From NCBI RefSeq assembly GCF_013401555.1, contig NZ_CP058552.1, forward strand, positions 992,001 to 1,056,000: a stretch of 64,000 nucleotides of DNA, written 5' to 3'. The notes beneath the pieces are model-generated. The model was given only the letters and a program-made list of their open reading frames with translations. It was not told the origin of the DNA and made no database searches. The position numbers and the translations under genes were made by a program. Source of the DNA: Paenibacillus sp. E222. Its GTDB lineage: Bacteria > Bacillota > Bacilli > Paenibacillales > Paenibacillaceae. Below, piece by piece: positions 20,559-29,405 of this stretch (position 1 is the first letter of the stretch; the number at the start of each line of letters is the position of its first letter).

Positions 20559-20813
20559 GGAAACTTACCCCCTATTATGAAATCTAGACATTAAATACAC
20601 AATTATATTTATAACATTATACCATATAACCAGAGCAGGACACTAGAAGAAAAAACTCAGGGTGATTGGATGTCATTATTATGACCCATTTTAGCCTTTT
20701 TACATCGCTTCATTTCACCTGAGCAGCTCTCCAAGATCCTTAAGGCTGACTTCAAGCTGACCTTCTGGCGAAAACGAAAGCAATCAGCTTTGCCAGGCTG
20801 CCCTACCCTTATT

Positions 20814-21752
20814 TTAACCGTAACGCTCGGTACGAACCTTCTCTGCCAGCTCATCAATCTTGCGAAGCCGGTGATTCACCCCGGACTTGCTTACTGTACC
20901 CTTAAGCAGTTCGCCTACTTCCTTCAAGTTGATATCCGGATGGGCGAGCCTCACTTCAGCCACTTCACGAAGCTTTTCGGGCAACGACTCCAGACCAACT
21001 TCCTTTTGCAACAGTCTGATGTTATCGATCTGTCTGACGGCCGCTCCAATCGTTTTGTTCAGATTCGCCGTCTCACAATTGACGATTCGGTTGACGGAAT
21101 TACGCATATCTCGCATGATACGCACATCCTCGAACTTGAAAAGGGCCTGATGTGCACCAATGATACTGAGCAGCTCAATGATTTTCTCGCCTTCCTTAAT
21201 GTATAGGATGAATCCTTTTTTGCGTTCTATACAACGGGCATTGAGATGAAATTCATTCGCCAGGTCCACCAGGGCCTGACAGTGCTCCTCATACATGGAC
21301 GCAATCTCCAGGTGGTAGGATGAACCTTCGGGATTGTTGACTGAGCCACCTGCCATAAATGCGCCTCGAAGATAAGCACGTTTACAGCAGTTATTATTGA
21401 ACAGCTCTCCACTAATCCCGGGAGTAAACAGAAATCCTTCGGATACAATGTACAGATCTTTTAAAATCTCTTGTACCATAGTTGGAATCCGAACAATATA
21501 TACATTGTTCTTTTTCAGCCGCATTTTTTTGCGGACAAGCAATTCCGTATGCACTTGAAAATGCTTTTTAAGCAGAGAGTATGCCCGTCTTGCAATGGCG
21601 GCATTCTCCGTCGAAATATCCAAGATGACTTTTTTATTCGATAACTGCACCGCACCAAGCATACGGATGAGGGCTGAAAGTTCCGCCTTTTCGCAGCACG
21701 GTTCGCTTTCAATCATCGTTAGTTCTTTTTTGGTCTGTGCTGCAAACGACAT
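20814..21752 (-). CDS. whiA: DNA-binding protein WhiA
   Basis: 312 residues. N-terminal part related to LAGLIDADG endonucleases ([25 protein letters not shown]) without a catalytic role, and a C-terminal HTH ([29 protein letters not shown]). Conserved in Gram-positives, linked to cell division and chromosome segregation. Downstream of yvcK, 6 bases apart. Between it and the HPr-like gene, 20559-20813 holds nothing I can assign. Confidence 0.95.
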   Translation of the reverse strand: MSFAAQTKKELTMIESEPCCEKAELSALIRMLGAVQLSNKKVILDISTENAAIARRAYSLLKKHFQVHTELLVRKKMRLKKNNVYIVRIPTMVQEILKDLYIVSEGFLFTPGISGELFNNNCCKRAYLRGAFMAGGSVNNPEGSSYHLEIASMYEEHCQALVDLANEFHLNARCIERKKGFILYIKEGEKIIELLSIIGAHQALFKFEDVRIMRDMRNSVNRIVNCETANLNKTIGAAVRQIDNIRLLQKEVGLESLPEKLREVAEVRLAHPDINLKEVGELLKGTVSKSGVNHRLRKIDELAEKVRTERYG

Positions 21753-21758
21753 GGGACT

Positions 21759-22745
21759 TCACCTCTTCCGTAACATCCAATTTTGTACAAGTTGGTAGAT
21801 GTGATGGCTCAGTTTGTCGGCATCATGACGCAGATAGGTTCGGAATAGGACCAATGTATCCGCAACGACTTGATAGCCGGCACTCTTCAGCACATTCATA
21901 TCCAGTACAACCGGTTTAGCTCCTTTTTCCGCATACTTATTCTGCACCTGCAGCGGAATATCACCATTATTTACAATAACATAGTCGAAAATTTGATGTC
22001 CTACATGTTCATGTACCGCCTTGAGGTGGTCACTCACCGTGTAATTATCCGTCTCTCCTGGCTGTGTCATCACATTACAAATAAACATTTTCACTGCGTC
22101 CGCCTCAACGACAGCTTCAGCCAGCTTAGGTACAAGCAGATTGGGCAAAATACTCGTGTAGAGACTACCAGGCCCAATCAGGATGGCGTCTGCCTGACGA
22201 ATAGCCTCAACAGCCTCTGGCAACGGCTCCACGTGATCCGGTTCAAGGAAAACACGTTTGATCCGTAAGCCAGCTTCAGGGATCTTGGACTCGCCCGTAA
22301 CAATCGAGCCATCCTCCATCTCTGCATGCAGTATAACGGCCTGCCCGGCTGCGGGCAATACCTCACCCCGAACGGCAAACACGCGGCTAAGTTCCCGCAC
22401 AGCGGTCACAAAGTCGCCCGATATATCCGTCATTGCAGCCAAAATTAAGTTACCCAGGCTGTGGCCTGCAAGCCCCGCGCCTGTATTGAAGCGATAATTC
22501 AGCATATCCGACAACAACGGTTCTACATCTGCTAGCGCCGTGAGTACGTTACGAATGTCGCCCGGAGGCGGCATTTGCAGCTCATTACGCAGGATGCCCG
22601 AACTTCCTCCGTCATCCGCCACCGTCACGATGGCCGTGATGTCCAGCGGCTTTTCCTTCAAACCGCGCAGCATCACGGATAATCCGGTTCCGCCGCCCAT
22701 GACTACAATTCTCGGACGTTCTCTTCGTGGTCCGGCTTCTTTCAT
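21759..22745 (-). CDS. yvcK: YvcK/GlmR family protein
   Basis: 328 residues, CofD-like fold. Start motif VVMGGGTGLSVMLRGLK, then VADDGGSSGILRNEL, PPPGDIRNVLTALAD, and ILIGPGSLYTSILPNLLV. In Bacillus it binds UDP-GlcNAc and is needed on gluconeogenic carbon sources, directing carbon to cell-wall precursors. Lies in the usual rapZ-yvcK-whiA order with tight spacing. Confidence 0.95.
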   Translation of the reverse strand: MKEAGPRRERPRIVVMGGGTGLSVMLRGLKEKPLDITAIVTVADDGGSSGILRNELQMPPPGDIRNVLTALADVEPLLSDMLNYRFNTGAGLAGHSLGNLILAAMTDISGDFVTAVRELSRVFAVRGEVLPAAGQAVILHAEMEDGSIVTGESKIPEAGLRIKRVFLEPDHVEPLPEAVEAIRQADAILIGPGSLYTSILPNLLVPKLAEAVVEADAVKMFICNVMTQPGETDNYTVSDHLKAVHEHVGHQIFDYVIVNNGDIPLQVQNKYAEKGAKPVVLDMNVLKSAGYQVVADTLVLFRTYLRHDADKLSHHIYQLVQNWMLRKR

Positions 22746-22758
22746 CCCTTCACCCTCT

Positions 22759-23658
22759 TCAATGACGGTCCCGGTCGGCGTCGCGATGGCTCACGGTGAC
22801 AGCCTCAGTTTCGCTGCTTCCCAACATTTTGCCCAAATATTCCGATATTGCTACCGAACGATGCTTGCCTCCGGTACAGCCGATTCCAATAATAACCTGG
22901 CTTTTGCCTTCCTTCCGGTATTGCGGAATCAGAAAATGCAGCATATCCAGCAGCTTGGTCAGAAACGCTTGCGTCTCCGGCCATTTCATAACATATTCGT
23001 ATACATCACTATTCTGTCCCGTATTCGGACGTAAATGCTCAATATAATGCGGATTTGGCAAGAAACGAACGTCAAACACCAGATCCGCATCGATTGGAAT
23101 ACCGTATTTGAACCCAAACGACGTAATATTTACCGACAGCATATGGCTTTCCAGATGAGAAAAGCGGGATATGATACGCTCTTTCAATTGAGCAGGCTTC
23201 ATCGTACTGGTATTCAGTACCTGAGTGGCGGAGTTTTTGAGCTCCTCCAGCATCTTACGTTCCAGCCGGATGCCATCAAGCGGCATACCCTCAGGAGCCA
23301 GCGGATGTCTGCGCCTGCTCTCCTTATAGCGCTGGACTAATACAGAGTCTGTCGCGTCCAGGAATAATATTTCACAATGAATGGTAAAATGATCTTTAAT
23401 ATAGTTCAGTGACTCGGACAAAGCCGTAAAGAACTCACGACCGCGAAGGTCAATAACCAGTGCGACCTTGCCAATTTTGCCGTTCGATTGCTCAATCAAC
23501 TCCGCGAATTTCGGAATCAATACCGGTGGAAGATTATCCACACAGAAGAAACCAAGATCCTCCAGGCTTTGTACTGCAATCGTCTTGCCTGCTCCGGACA
23601 TGCCCGTAATGATAATGAGCGTGGCGCCTGTGCCCGGTGAAACTTCACCTTCAAGCAT
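22759..23658 (-). CDS. rapZ: RNase adapter / nucleotide-binding protein RapZ
   Basis: 299 residues. P-loop GMSGAGKTIAVQ near the N-terminus, FCVDNLPPVLI, LVIDLRGREFF, DVRFLPNPHY and the C-terminal GIGCTGGKHRSVAI motif. In enterics RapZ guides RNase E to GlmZ; in Bacillus (yvcJ) it hydrolyses nucleotides and affects competence. AAGGAGG precedes the ATG. First of the rapZ-yvcK-whiA-HPr group. Confidence 0.94.
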   Translation of the reverse strand: MLEGEVSPGTGATLIIITGMSGAGKTIAVQSLEDLGFFCVDNLPPVLIPKFAELIEQSNGKIGKVALVIDLRGREFFTALSESLNYIKDHFTIHCEILFLDATDSVLVQRYKESRRRHPLAPEGMPLDGIRLERKMLEELKNSATQVLNTSTMKPAQLKERIISRFSHLESHMLSVNITSFGFKYGIPIDADLVFDVRFLPNPHYIEHLRPNTGQNSDVYEYVMKWPETQAFLTKLLDMLHFLIPQYRKEGKSQVIIGIGCTGGKHRSVAISEYLGKMLGSSETEAVTVSHRDADRDRH

Positions 23659-23709
23659 AAATGTCCCCTCCTTATCATATTGCTGTCGGATTATACTGTT
23701 ACGAGGTTA

Positions 23710-24660
23710 CTAGGAACGCAAGAGAAGACCAGCCGCGCCAACAATACCTGCATTGTTGCCAAGCGTTGCTTCAAGGATTTTAACCCCTTCTTGCAGCGGT
23801 TCAGGTGTCAGTTTCGCAAATACAGTGCGTACTTCATCAAACAAAATATTACCCGCTTTGGATACACCGCCACCGATAATGAACATCTCAGGGTTAATCA
23901 CAGCCGCTACAGCCGCCATCGATTTACCCAGATAGAACGCTGCACGATTGACGATACGAAGCGCAACTTCATCGCCCGCCTTGGCTGCATCAAATACTTC
24001 CTTGGCTGCAATCTTGTCCACGAGTGCCAGTGATGTATGGTCTCCACGCTCTACAGCGTCTTTGGCCATACGAATAATTCCGGTTGCTGAAGATACAGTT
24101 TCCACGCATCCCATTTTGCCACATCCGCACTGAATCGCTTCCAGATCAGGAACAACACTGACATGACCAAGCTCACCAGCCATACCGGAGAAACCTTGAT
24201 AGATCTTGCCGTTCAAGATCAGTCCGCCACCAACGCCTGTACCAAGCGTATAGCATACACAGTTGTCCACTCCCTTGCCGGCACCTGCCCAGGCTTCACC
24301 CAGTGCAGCCACGTTTGCATCGTTATCTATTTTGACTGGCTTGCCCAGACGTTCTTCCAAAATCGAACGAATGGCTACATTCCGAAATCCAATGTTAGGG
24401 GCAAGAACGATAATTCCCTCGCGTACATTGGTGAACCCAGCCACTCCTGCTCCCACACCTTCAAGCTGTTCCCAGCTGTAAGGCGATTCGGCAACGATAT
24501 GACGGACATACTTTTCGATGTTGGCAATGACCGTGTCAACGCCCTTATCCACTTCAGTCGGTCCTTCATACGTATGCATAAGCTGACCGTGTTCATCACA
24601 TATACCGACCTTGATTGCTGTTCCGCCGAGATCGACCCCAACGTAGATTTTCTCAGACAT
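23710..24660 (-). CDS. glcK: ROK-family glucokinase
   Basis: 316 residues. N-terminal ATP-binding motif VGVDLGGTAIKVGI, sugar-binding segment VKIDNDANVAALGEAW with catalytic Asp, GTGVGGGLILNGK, and the ROK zinc motif with HVSVVPD followed by CGCGKMGCVET. Phosphorylates glucose to feed glycolysis. The ATG at 24660 has AAAGGTGG 8 bases upstream; an in-frame GTG further up overlaps that site. Just upstream of rapZ, where B. subtilis has a NUDIX gene. Confidence 0.93.
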   Translation of the reverse strand: MSEKIYVGVDLGGTAIKVGICDEHGQLMHTYEGPTEVDKGVDTVIANIEKYVRHIVAESPYSWEQLEGVGAGVAGFTNVREGIIVLAPNIGFRNVAIRSILEERLGKPVKIDNDANVAALGEAWAGAGKGVDNCVCYTLGTGVGGGLILNGKIYQGFSGMAGELGHVSVVPDLEAIQCGCGKMGCVETVSSATGIIRMAKDAVERGDHTSLALVDKIAAKEVFDAAKAGDEVALRIVNRAAFYLGKSMAAVAAVINPEMFIIGGGVSKAGNILFDEVRTVFAKLTPEPLQEGVKILEATLGNNAGIVGAAGLLLRS

Positions 24661-24915
24661 GCTACAAGCCACCTTTATCTATCTATAATAGTTTAATCCT
24701 ACGTACCAACTATAATTGAAGGATACGCCTGGGTCAAGACGATAAGACCTTTGCTGGTATTAGCTTCCCCGCTATTGTGAACAACATCACAGGCTATTTT
24801 TGAATACGTATACAACCTCATTTGTCTCTATCAAAAACGCAAGCTTCTTTCCTTCCTCCATAGAGGAGGAAGCCTCAACTCATGATATTGCATATCCACT
24901 CGTTCCATGCGTAAA

Positions 24916-24951
24916 AGATGACAATTGTCATCTGAATTTCATGACAATCCT
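24916..24951 (+). promoter_or_regulatory. operator-like palindromes without an intact gene
   Basis: A perfect 18-bp palindrome AGATGACAATTGTCATCT (24916-24933) overlaps a second inverted repeat TGTCAT-N9-ATGACA. Such paired sites are typical of dimeric response regulators. The only downstream frame is a 22-codon remnant at 25023. The rest of 24661-25071 shows no gene. Confidence 0.4.
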
Positions 24952-25022
24952 TACTAATCACGTCTAGGGCAGTTCGGTAAGATGGAAATATCTTATAGAA
25001 CAGAACAAGGACGTGATTCAAG

Positions 25023-25091
25023 ATGAGCTCACCCGTAGTACAGTTGTTGCAACCCTTAGCCCTAACGACGCAAAAAAACGCCTTCCCATAA
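25023..25091 (+). pseudogene. 22-codon ORF, possible ABC-ATPase relic
   Basis: ATG with AAGGA upstream, reading MSSPVVQLLQPLALTTQKNAF before a stop. The first ten residues resemble the start of ABC transporter ATPases (MSxVVQL), but the Walker region is gone and the frame runs into the neighbouring terminator. Either a deletion remnant or a chance ORF. Confidence 0.2.
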
Positions 25092-25103
25092 CAGGAGGCG
25101 TTT
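25072..25103 (-). terminator. terminator after the AI-2E family gene
   Basis: Minus-strand stem AAACGCCT / AGGCGTTT followed by TTTTGCG. Confidence 0.75.
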
Positions 25104-25158
25104 CTCTAATTTTATGAACATTACCTAACCTAGCCTTCAGCAGTTATTCAGCAACTGG

Positions 25159-26208
25159 TCACAGTTTCGTTTCCACACGTACAGGCTCTTCCGTTTTTTC
25201 CATCTTGTTGACGTCCAGAATATCGAGCAGGAAGACAAAGATCGGAATACCGATGATAAGCCCCCAGATCCCCAGGAAATGTTGAGACAGAATCAGTACG
25301 ATAAACGTGTAGAACATCGGCAATTTGGTTTTGTGCGCCATCAGCTTCGGATTCAGGAAGTACGTCTCCAACGCATGAATAATGATGATCATAATGACCA
25401 CGATCACGCTGAGCTGCAACCCACCCAGTTGATAGCCGATTAGACACAGCGGAATCAGTGAGATGATAACCCCCGCAACGGGTACCAGACTCAGCATGAA
25501 TACCAGAATGGTCAAGGCGAACAAGTACGGGAAGCCGAGTATCCATAATCCCAAAATCGTCAAAGCTGTATTGAACACCGCAATCAACAACTGTGCCTCG
25601 ATTACTTTACCAAAGGAAGATACAAATTTATCTCCAAGGTACGCCACTTCATTATAGAACCAGCCGATCTTGCTTGTTTTGAACTTGGAGGTAAACTTGG
25701 AAATCTCCCGCTTCTGCAACAAGAAGAAAAGGCTCAGGATGATGACCAGTAGAATGAACTCCAACCATTTACTTAACGCAAAAATATACTTCAATGCATC
25801 GTTGGTATAGTTTTTGATATCGAACGATTGAAGATAACCTGCAATTTTGGAAGCAAAATTATCCCCGTCAGCAGTATCAAGAAATTTCATGATCTCATTC
25901 GTTAACTGAACAACCTGATCCACAATTCGTGGTGAATACCTGGAGATGCCCAGTACTATGGCTGCAATAACGATAAGGTAGAGCAGAATGACTACAACTT
26001 TATAGTTAATCGGAAATAAACGATTCAACTTCTCTGTGATAAAATGCTGCAGCCTGTTCATGACATACGTCACCAGGAATAACAGCAAAATCATGTGCAG
26101 CATACTCCCCATGCTGAAAAGCACCAAACAAAACAACAGCAGGATCAAAAATCGCCGCACTGTTGCATTCTGTAACCAATCTTTTATCATTTCCCCCAAA
26201 GTCTTCAC
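25159..26208 (-). CDS. AI-2E family membrane transporter
   Basis: 349 residues with about seven or eight membrane segments: an early pair (RRFLILLLFCLVLFSMGSML, LLLFLVTYVM), a cytoplasm-facing central region with RYSPRIVDQVVQL and a coiled segment, then VIEAQLLIAVFNTALTILG, LVPVAGVIISLIPLC and the C-terminal HALETYFLNPKLM motif typical of the AI-2E/PerM family. Members export or import varied substrates, including Na+/H+ antiport, so the substrate is open. The GTG at 26208 overlaps the only good ribosome-binding site; TTG at 26199 is better spaced and may be the true start. Confidence 0.88.
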   Translation of the reverse strand: MKTLGEMIKDWLQNATVRRFLILLLFCLVLFSMGSMLHMILLLFLVTYVMNRLQHFITEKLNRLFPINYKVVVILLYLIVIAAIVLGISRYSPRIVDQVVQLTNEIMKFLDTADGDNFASKIAGYLQSFDIKNYTNDALKYIFALSKWLEFILLVIILSLFFLLQKREISKFTSKFKTSKIGWFYNEVAYLGDKFVSSFGKVIEAQLLIAVFNTALTILGLWILGFPYLFALTILVFMLSLVPVAGVIISLIPLCLIGYQLGGLQLSVIVVIMIIIIHALETYFLNPKLMAHKTKLPMFYTFIVLILSQHFLGIWGLIIGIPIFVFLLDILDVNKMEKTEEPVRVETKL

Positions 26209-26260
26209 CTCACAGCTAATATGCCCATTATGTATACGATCTCATGCCCACTTTGGTTTC

Positions 26261-26287
26261 AAAAAAAGAGAAGCCTTCCGGCTTCTC
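26261..26287 (-). terminator. terminator after trxB
   Basis: Minus-strand stem GAGAAGCC / GGCTTCTC with a 4-base loop and seven T. Confidence 0.85.
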
Positions 26288-26350
26288 ACATCATGAGACT
26301 TCCCGTTGTCTCTTATACTTAATTTATGCCAAAACATACCCTTTTCATGC

Positions 26351-27310
26351 TTACTTATCCAGTGTTTCGCTCCAGTCATGCACAATACTGCCTTCAAGGA
26401 ATTTCTCGCAGTCCATTGCGGCCATACATCCTGAACCTGCTGCTGTAATGGCTTGACGATACTTCGTATCCTGAACGTCACCACAGGCGAATACACCTGG
26501 AATGTTGGTCTCGGTTGTACCCGGTCTAACGACAACATAACCGTGCTCATCCAAAGTAATCTGGTTGCCCAGGAACCCCGTATTCGGTGTGTGTCCAATG
26601 GCAATGAATACCCCATCCGCCTGAAGCAACTCTTCCTGTCCGGTCTCGTTATTGCGGACCTTAAGTCCTTTGACGCCAAGAGCCTCAGGCACAACTTCGA
26701 GCGGTGTACGGTTCAAGGCCCATTTCACCTTCTCGTTGCTGCGAGCCCGATCCTGCATAATTTTCGATGCACGTAATTCGTCCCGGCGGTGAACCAAGGT
26801 AACGTCTGTTGCAAAACGGGTCAGGAAGCTGGCTTCCTCCATCGCGGAGTCTCCACCGCCAACAACGACGATCTTTTTACCACGGAAAAAGAATCCGTCA
26901 CAGGTGGCACATGTACTTACTCCACGTCCCACATTTTCCTGCTCTCCCGGAATGCCGAGATAACGGGCCGAAGCACCGGTAGAGATAATGATCGAATCGG
27001 CTTCCAGTTCACCGATGCCTCCAACTTTAACCTTGAAGGGCGGTTTGCTGAAATCCACTTCTTCCACCCAGCCATTTTTGAACTCAGCTCCAAAACGCTC
27101 CGCTTGCTTGCGCATATTGTCCATCAGTTCCGGACCCATAATACCTTGCGGAAAACCAGGGAAATTCTCAACTTCCGTTGTTGTCGTCAATTGACCACCC
27201 GGCTGAAGACCTTCGATTACCAGTGGGTTTAGATTAGCACGAGCCAGATATATCGCTGCTGTCAGACCCGCAGGTCCGGTACCGATCACAATCGTTCTGT
27301 ATTTAGACAT
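26351..27310 (-). CDS. trxB: thioredoxin reductase
   Basis: 319 residues. FAD-binding GTGPAGLTAAIYLARA at the start, redox-active CATCDG near residue 135, NADPH-binding VVVGGGDSAMEEA, and C-terminal GVFACGDVQDTKYRQ. Reduces thioredoxin with NADPH. Conserved neighbour of the rapZ-whiA group in Bacillales, and here downstream of the TPR-HTH gene. Confidence 0.96.
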   Translation of the reverse strand: MSKYRTIVIGTGPAGLTAAIYLARANLNPLVIEGLQPGGQLTTTTEVENFPGFPQGIMGPELMDNMRKQAERFGAEFKNGWVEEVDFSKPPFKVKVGGIGELEADSIIISTGASARYLGIPGEQENVGRGVSTCATCDGFFFRGKKIVVVGGGDSAMEEASFLTRFATDVTLVHRRDELRASKIMQDRARSNEKVKWALNRTPLEVVPEALGVKGLKVRNNETGQEELLQADGVFIAIGHTPNTGFLGNQITLDEHGYVVVRPGTTETNIPGVFACGDVQDTKYRQAITAAGSGCMAAMDCEKFLEGSIVHDWSETLDK

Positions 27311-27480
27311 ATAGATACAGCCTCCTTAATAAGGTTGAGAGTGTGTTGAGTGGCGATTAACTTGCTATGATGATATCCTACAGGCATGTCGAGACCTATC
27401 GTTAAGTTTACCCGTTTTCCAGGCCTATGTATCCTTCACGCAATGAAGTCTATCCCCAAGCGAGAAATTTCAAGGAACAT

Positions 27481-29214
27481 TTACTGGACCGGTGGGTTGG
27501 AATTGCACACTTTATTGATTTGTCGTGCATATTTGCTGACTGTGGCAGCTGATATGCCATACCGGTCGGCTATGCTTTGGTAGGTCACTGGACGACTGTG
27601 AATTTTCGCAGCCAGATATTCCAGTCCCGCAGCCAAGCCTTCAATTTGCTTCGCGCCAGGCACCTCCGGGTGTACGCGAGATACATAGTCGGTCCACAGC
27701 CGCTCCATTTCTTGCTGCAATTCGGCTTTGGCTTCAGACATCTGTAACGCCCGGTCCACGACCGCCTGCCAATGCGGCGAAGGTTTCATTTCCGATTGTT
27801 CCGTCATCGACTCCATCTTCGGAATGGTGCGATTGCTCGATGCAGTTAGCGGCCGCAGAACAGAAGATTCATCCTGCTCAGCTCCTTCTGCATCCAGACC
27901 GTTTAATACGGAACGAGCGGCTTCCACCAGATCCTGATCTTCACCAGGTTCCTGGATGAAGGATTGCAGTGCCTGCTGCACCTCATAATCACCGATCATG
28001 CCAAGAGCATGAATGACCTGGAGCTTGGTTGCCCGATCCCCATGTCGCAACGCCCAGAAGAAAGAGGAACGGATTAAGGGATCATTTTTCATCTCTTCAG
28101 GTATGCCGTTGCCATAGTTCTCCCATTGTCTGAATTGCTCGTCAAATGGCAGATGATAGTGATAGCTTAGTTTCTCCGGATCTTTCTCTCCCTGTCTCAC
28201 AGCCTCAAGACCCGACAGATAGTAACGGGATACTTCCGAACCCGGGTCCAGCTTGCCCACATGGCGCCACAGACGTTCAGCGGAATCGTAACGTTCGGTA
28301 TTATAAGCTGCGACTGCGGCATAATGTGCGAGAGCCGGATCTGCAGCGGTTTCTTCATCCTTCATCAGGCGACGGAAATGCACATAAGCCGTATCATGTT
28401 GTCCCAGGATACCCATCGTGGTAGCCAGTTTGTAGACTTGTTCGTGCTGGAAAGGCACGATGACACGCAATTTTTTAATCAGAAGCAGCACTTGGTCGAC
28501 TCGATTCTCGTTCTGGTGAAAGATCGCCAGATTACACAGTGCATGCAAATTACCTGGTTCCTGCTCCAGTACCTCGGCAATCGTCTCTTTCGCTTTGGGA
28601 AACAGCCCCATATAATAATAGGCAAGCGCCAAATTGTTGCGAGCAGCCAAATAATCAGGATAATCAGGTGACATACCTTCCAGCAGCTCAGCCGCCTGTG
28701 CAAACTTCCCTTGTTCCAACAATTCTCGCGCCTGATCGTGTTCAACGACACCCTTACGTGATTTGATCCGGTTCAGTTTGGCTGGTCGATCCAGCTCGTA
28801 GTACAGAAGCTCCATCATCTCTTCGGCTTCCGTCATAAACTGCCCCTGGGTATCCTCCTCCAAATACGTAACAAGCGCTTGCTCAGCTTCTTCAAACCGA
28901 TCCATATTCGCATAATTGTTCGCCATGTAGAAATAACATTCCGTCATGGACGGATCTACCACGTCGAGCACATGTGCAAGAACGGCATTGGAAGCCTCGT
29001 AATCCCCCTTCTCTGATAATATACCCGCCATATTACAATGATTCACCGGATTTTCCGGTTCATATTCAACAGCTTTACGAAAATATTTTAATGCCTTGTC
29101 GACGTGATTACGGTCCAGCGAGCGGACAGCTCTCTCAAAAAAGAAAGAAGCATCCAAGTGAATCGGTATTACATTGGCAAGGTGTCCCTCAGCCCGCAGT
29201 AGCTTGCCCTTCAT
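27481..29214 (-). CDS. TPR-repeat protein with C-terminal helix-turn-helix
   Basis: About 577 residues. Several tetratricopeptide repeats (ALKYFRKAVEYEPENPVNHCNMA; ARNNLALAYYYMGLFPKAKETI; NLAIFHQNE), a middle section with one HEAT-like helix pair (TKLQVIHALGMIGDYEVQQAL), and a C-terminal HTH (TYQSIADRYGISAATVSKYARQ). No enzyme motif and no signal peptide. It lies between the his region and trxB, a slot held by TPR proteins in other Bacillales. The start at 29214 is chosen for AGGAGGTG 9 bases upstream; 29247 is an alternative. Role unknown; TPR plus HTH suggests a protein-binding regulator. Confidence 0.8.
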   Translation of the reverse strand: MKGKLLRAEGHLANVIPIHLDASFFFERAVRSLDRNHVDKALKYFRKAVEYEPENPVNHCNMAGILSEKGDYEASNAVLAHVLDVVDPSMTECYFYMANNYANMDRFEEAEQALVTYLEEDTQGQFMTEAEEMMELLYYELDRPAKLNRIKSRKGVVEHDQARELLEQGKFAQAAELLEGMSPDYPDYLAARNNLALAYYYMGLFPKAKETIAEVLEQEPGNLHALCNLAIFHQNENRVDQVLLLIKKLRVIVPFQHEQVYKLATTMGILGQHDTAYVHFRRLMKDEETAADPALAHYAAVAAYNTERYDSAERLWRHVGKLDPGSEVSRYYLSGLEAVRQGEKDPEKLSYHYHLPFDEQFRQWENYGNGIPEEMKNDPLIRSSFFWALRHGDRATKLQVIHALGMIGDYEVQQALQSFIQEPGEDQDLVEAARSVLNGLDAEGAEQDESSVLRPLTASSNRTIPKMESMTEQSEMKPSPHWQAVVDRALQMSEAKAELQQEMERLWTDYVSRVHPEVPGAKQIEGLAAGLEYLAAKIHSRPVTYQSIADRYGISAATVSKYARQINKVCNSNPPVQ

Positions 29215-29320
29215 CTTCCAAGGCACCTCCTCTTTGCTTTCATTCATACTCTCCAGTATACCACATCTTAAGGCCCACTTCTCAATATGTAGTTTCATGT
29301 CGTTTATGCCAAAAATGCGC

Positions 29321-29369
29321 AAAAAAGATGACACCCCCTCATCCCTTTCGAATGAAATGTCATCTTTTG
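29321..29369 (-). terminator. terminator of the carbohydrate uptake cluster
   Basis: Minus-strand stem AAAAGATGACA / TGTCATCTTTT with T-run, after the stop at 29406. Confidence 0.75.
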
Positions 29370-29405
29370 CTTCTTGTACTCTTTCCTATAAAGAGATTCA
29401 CAGAA

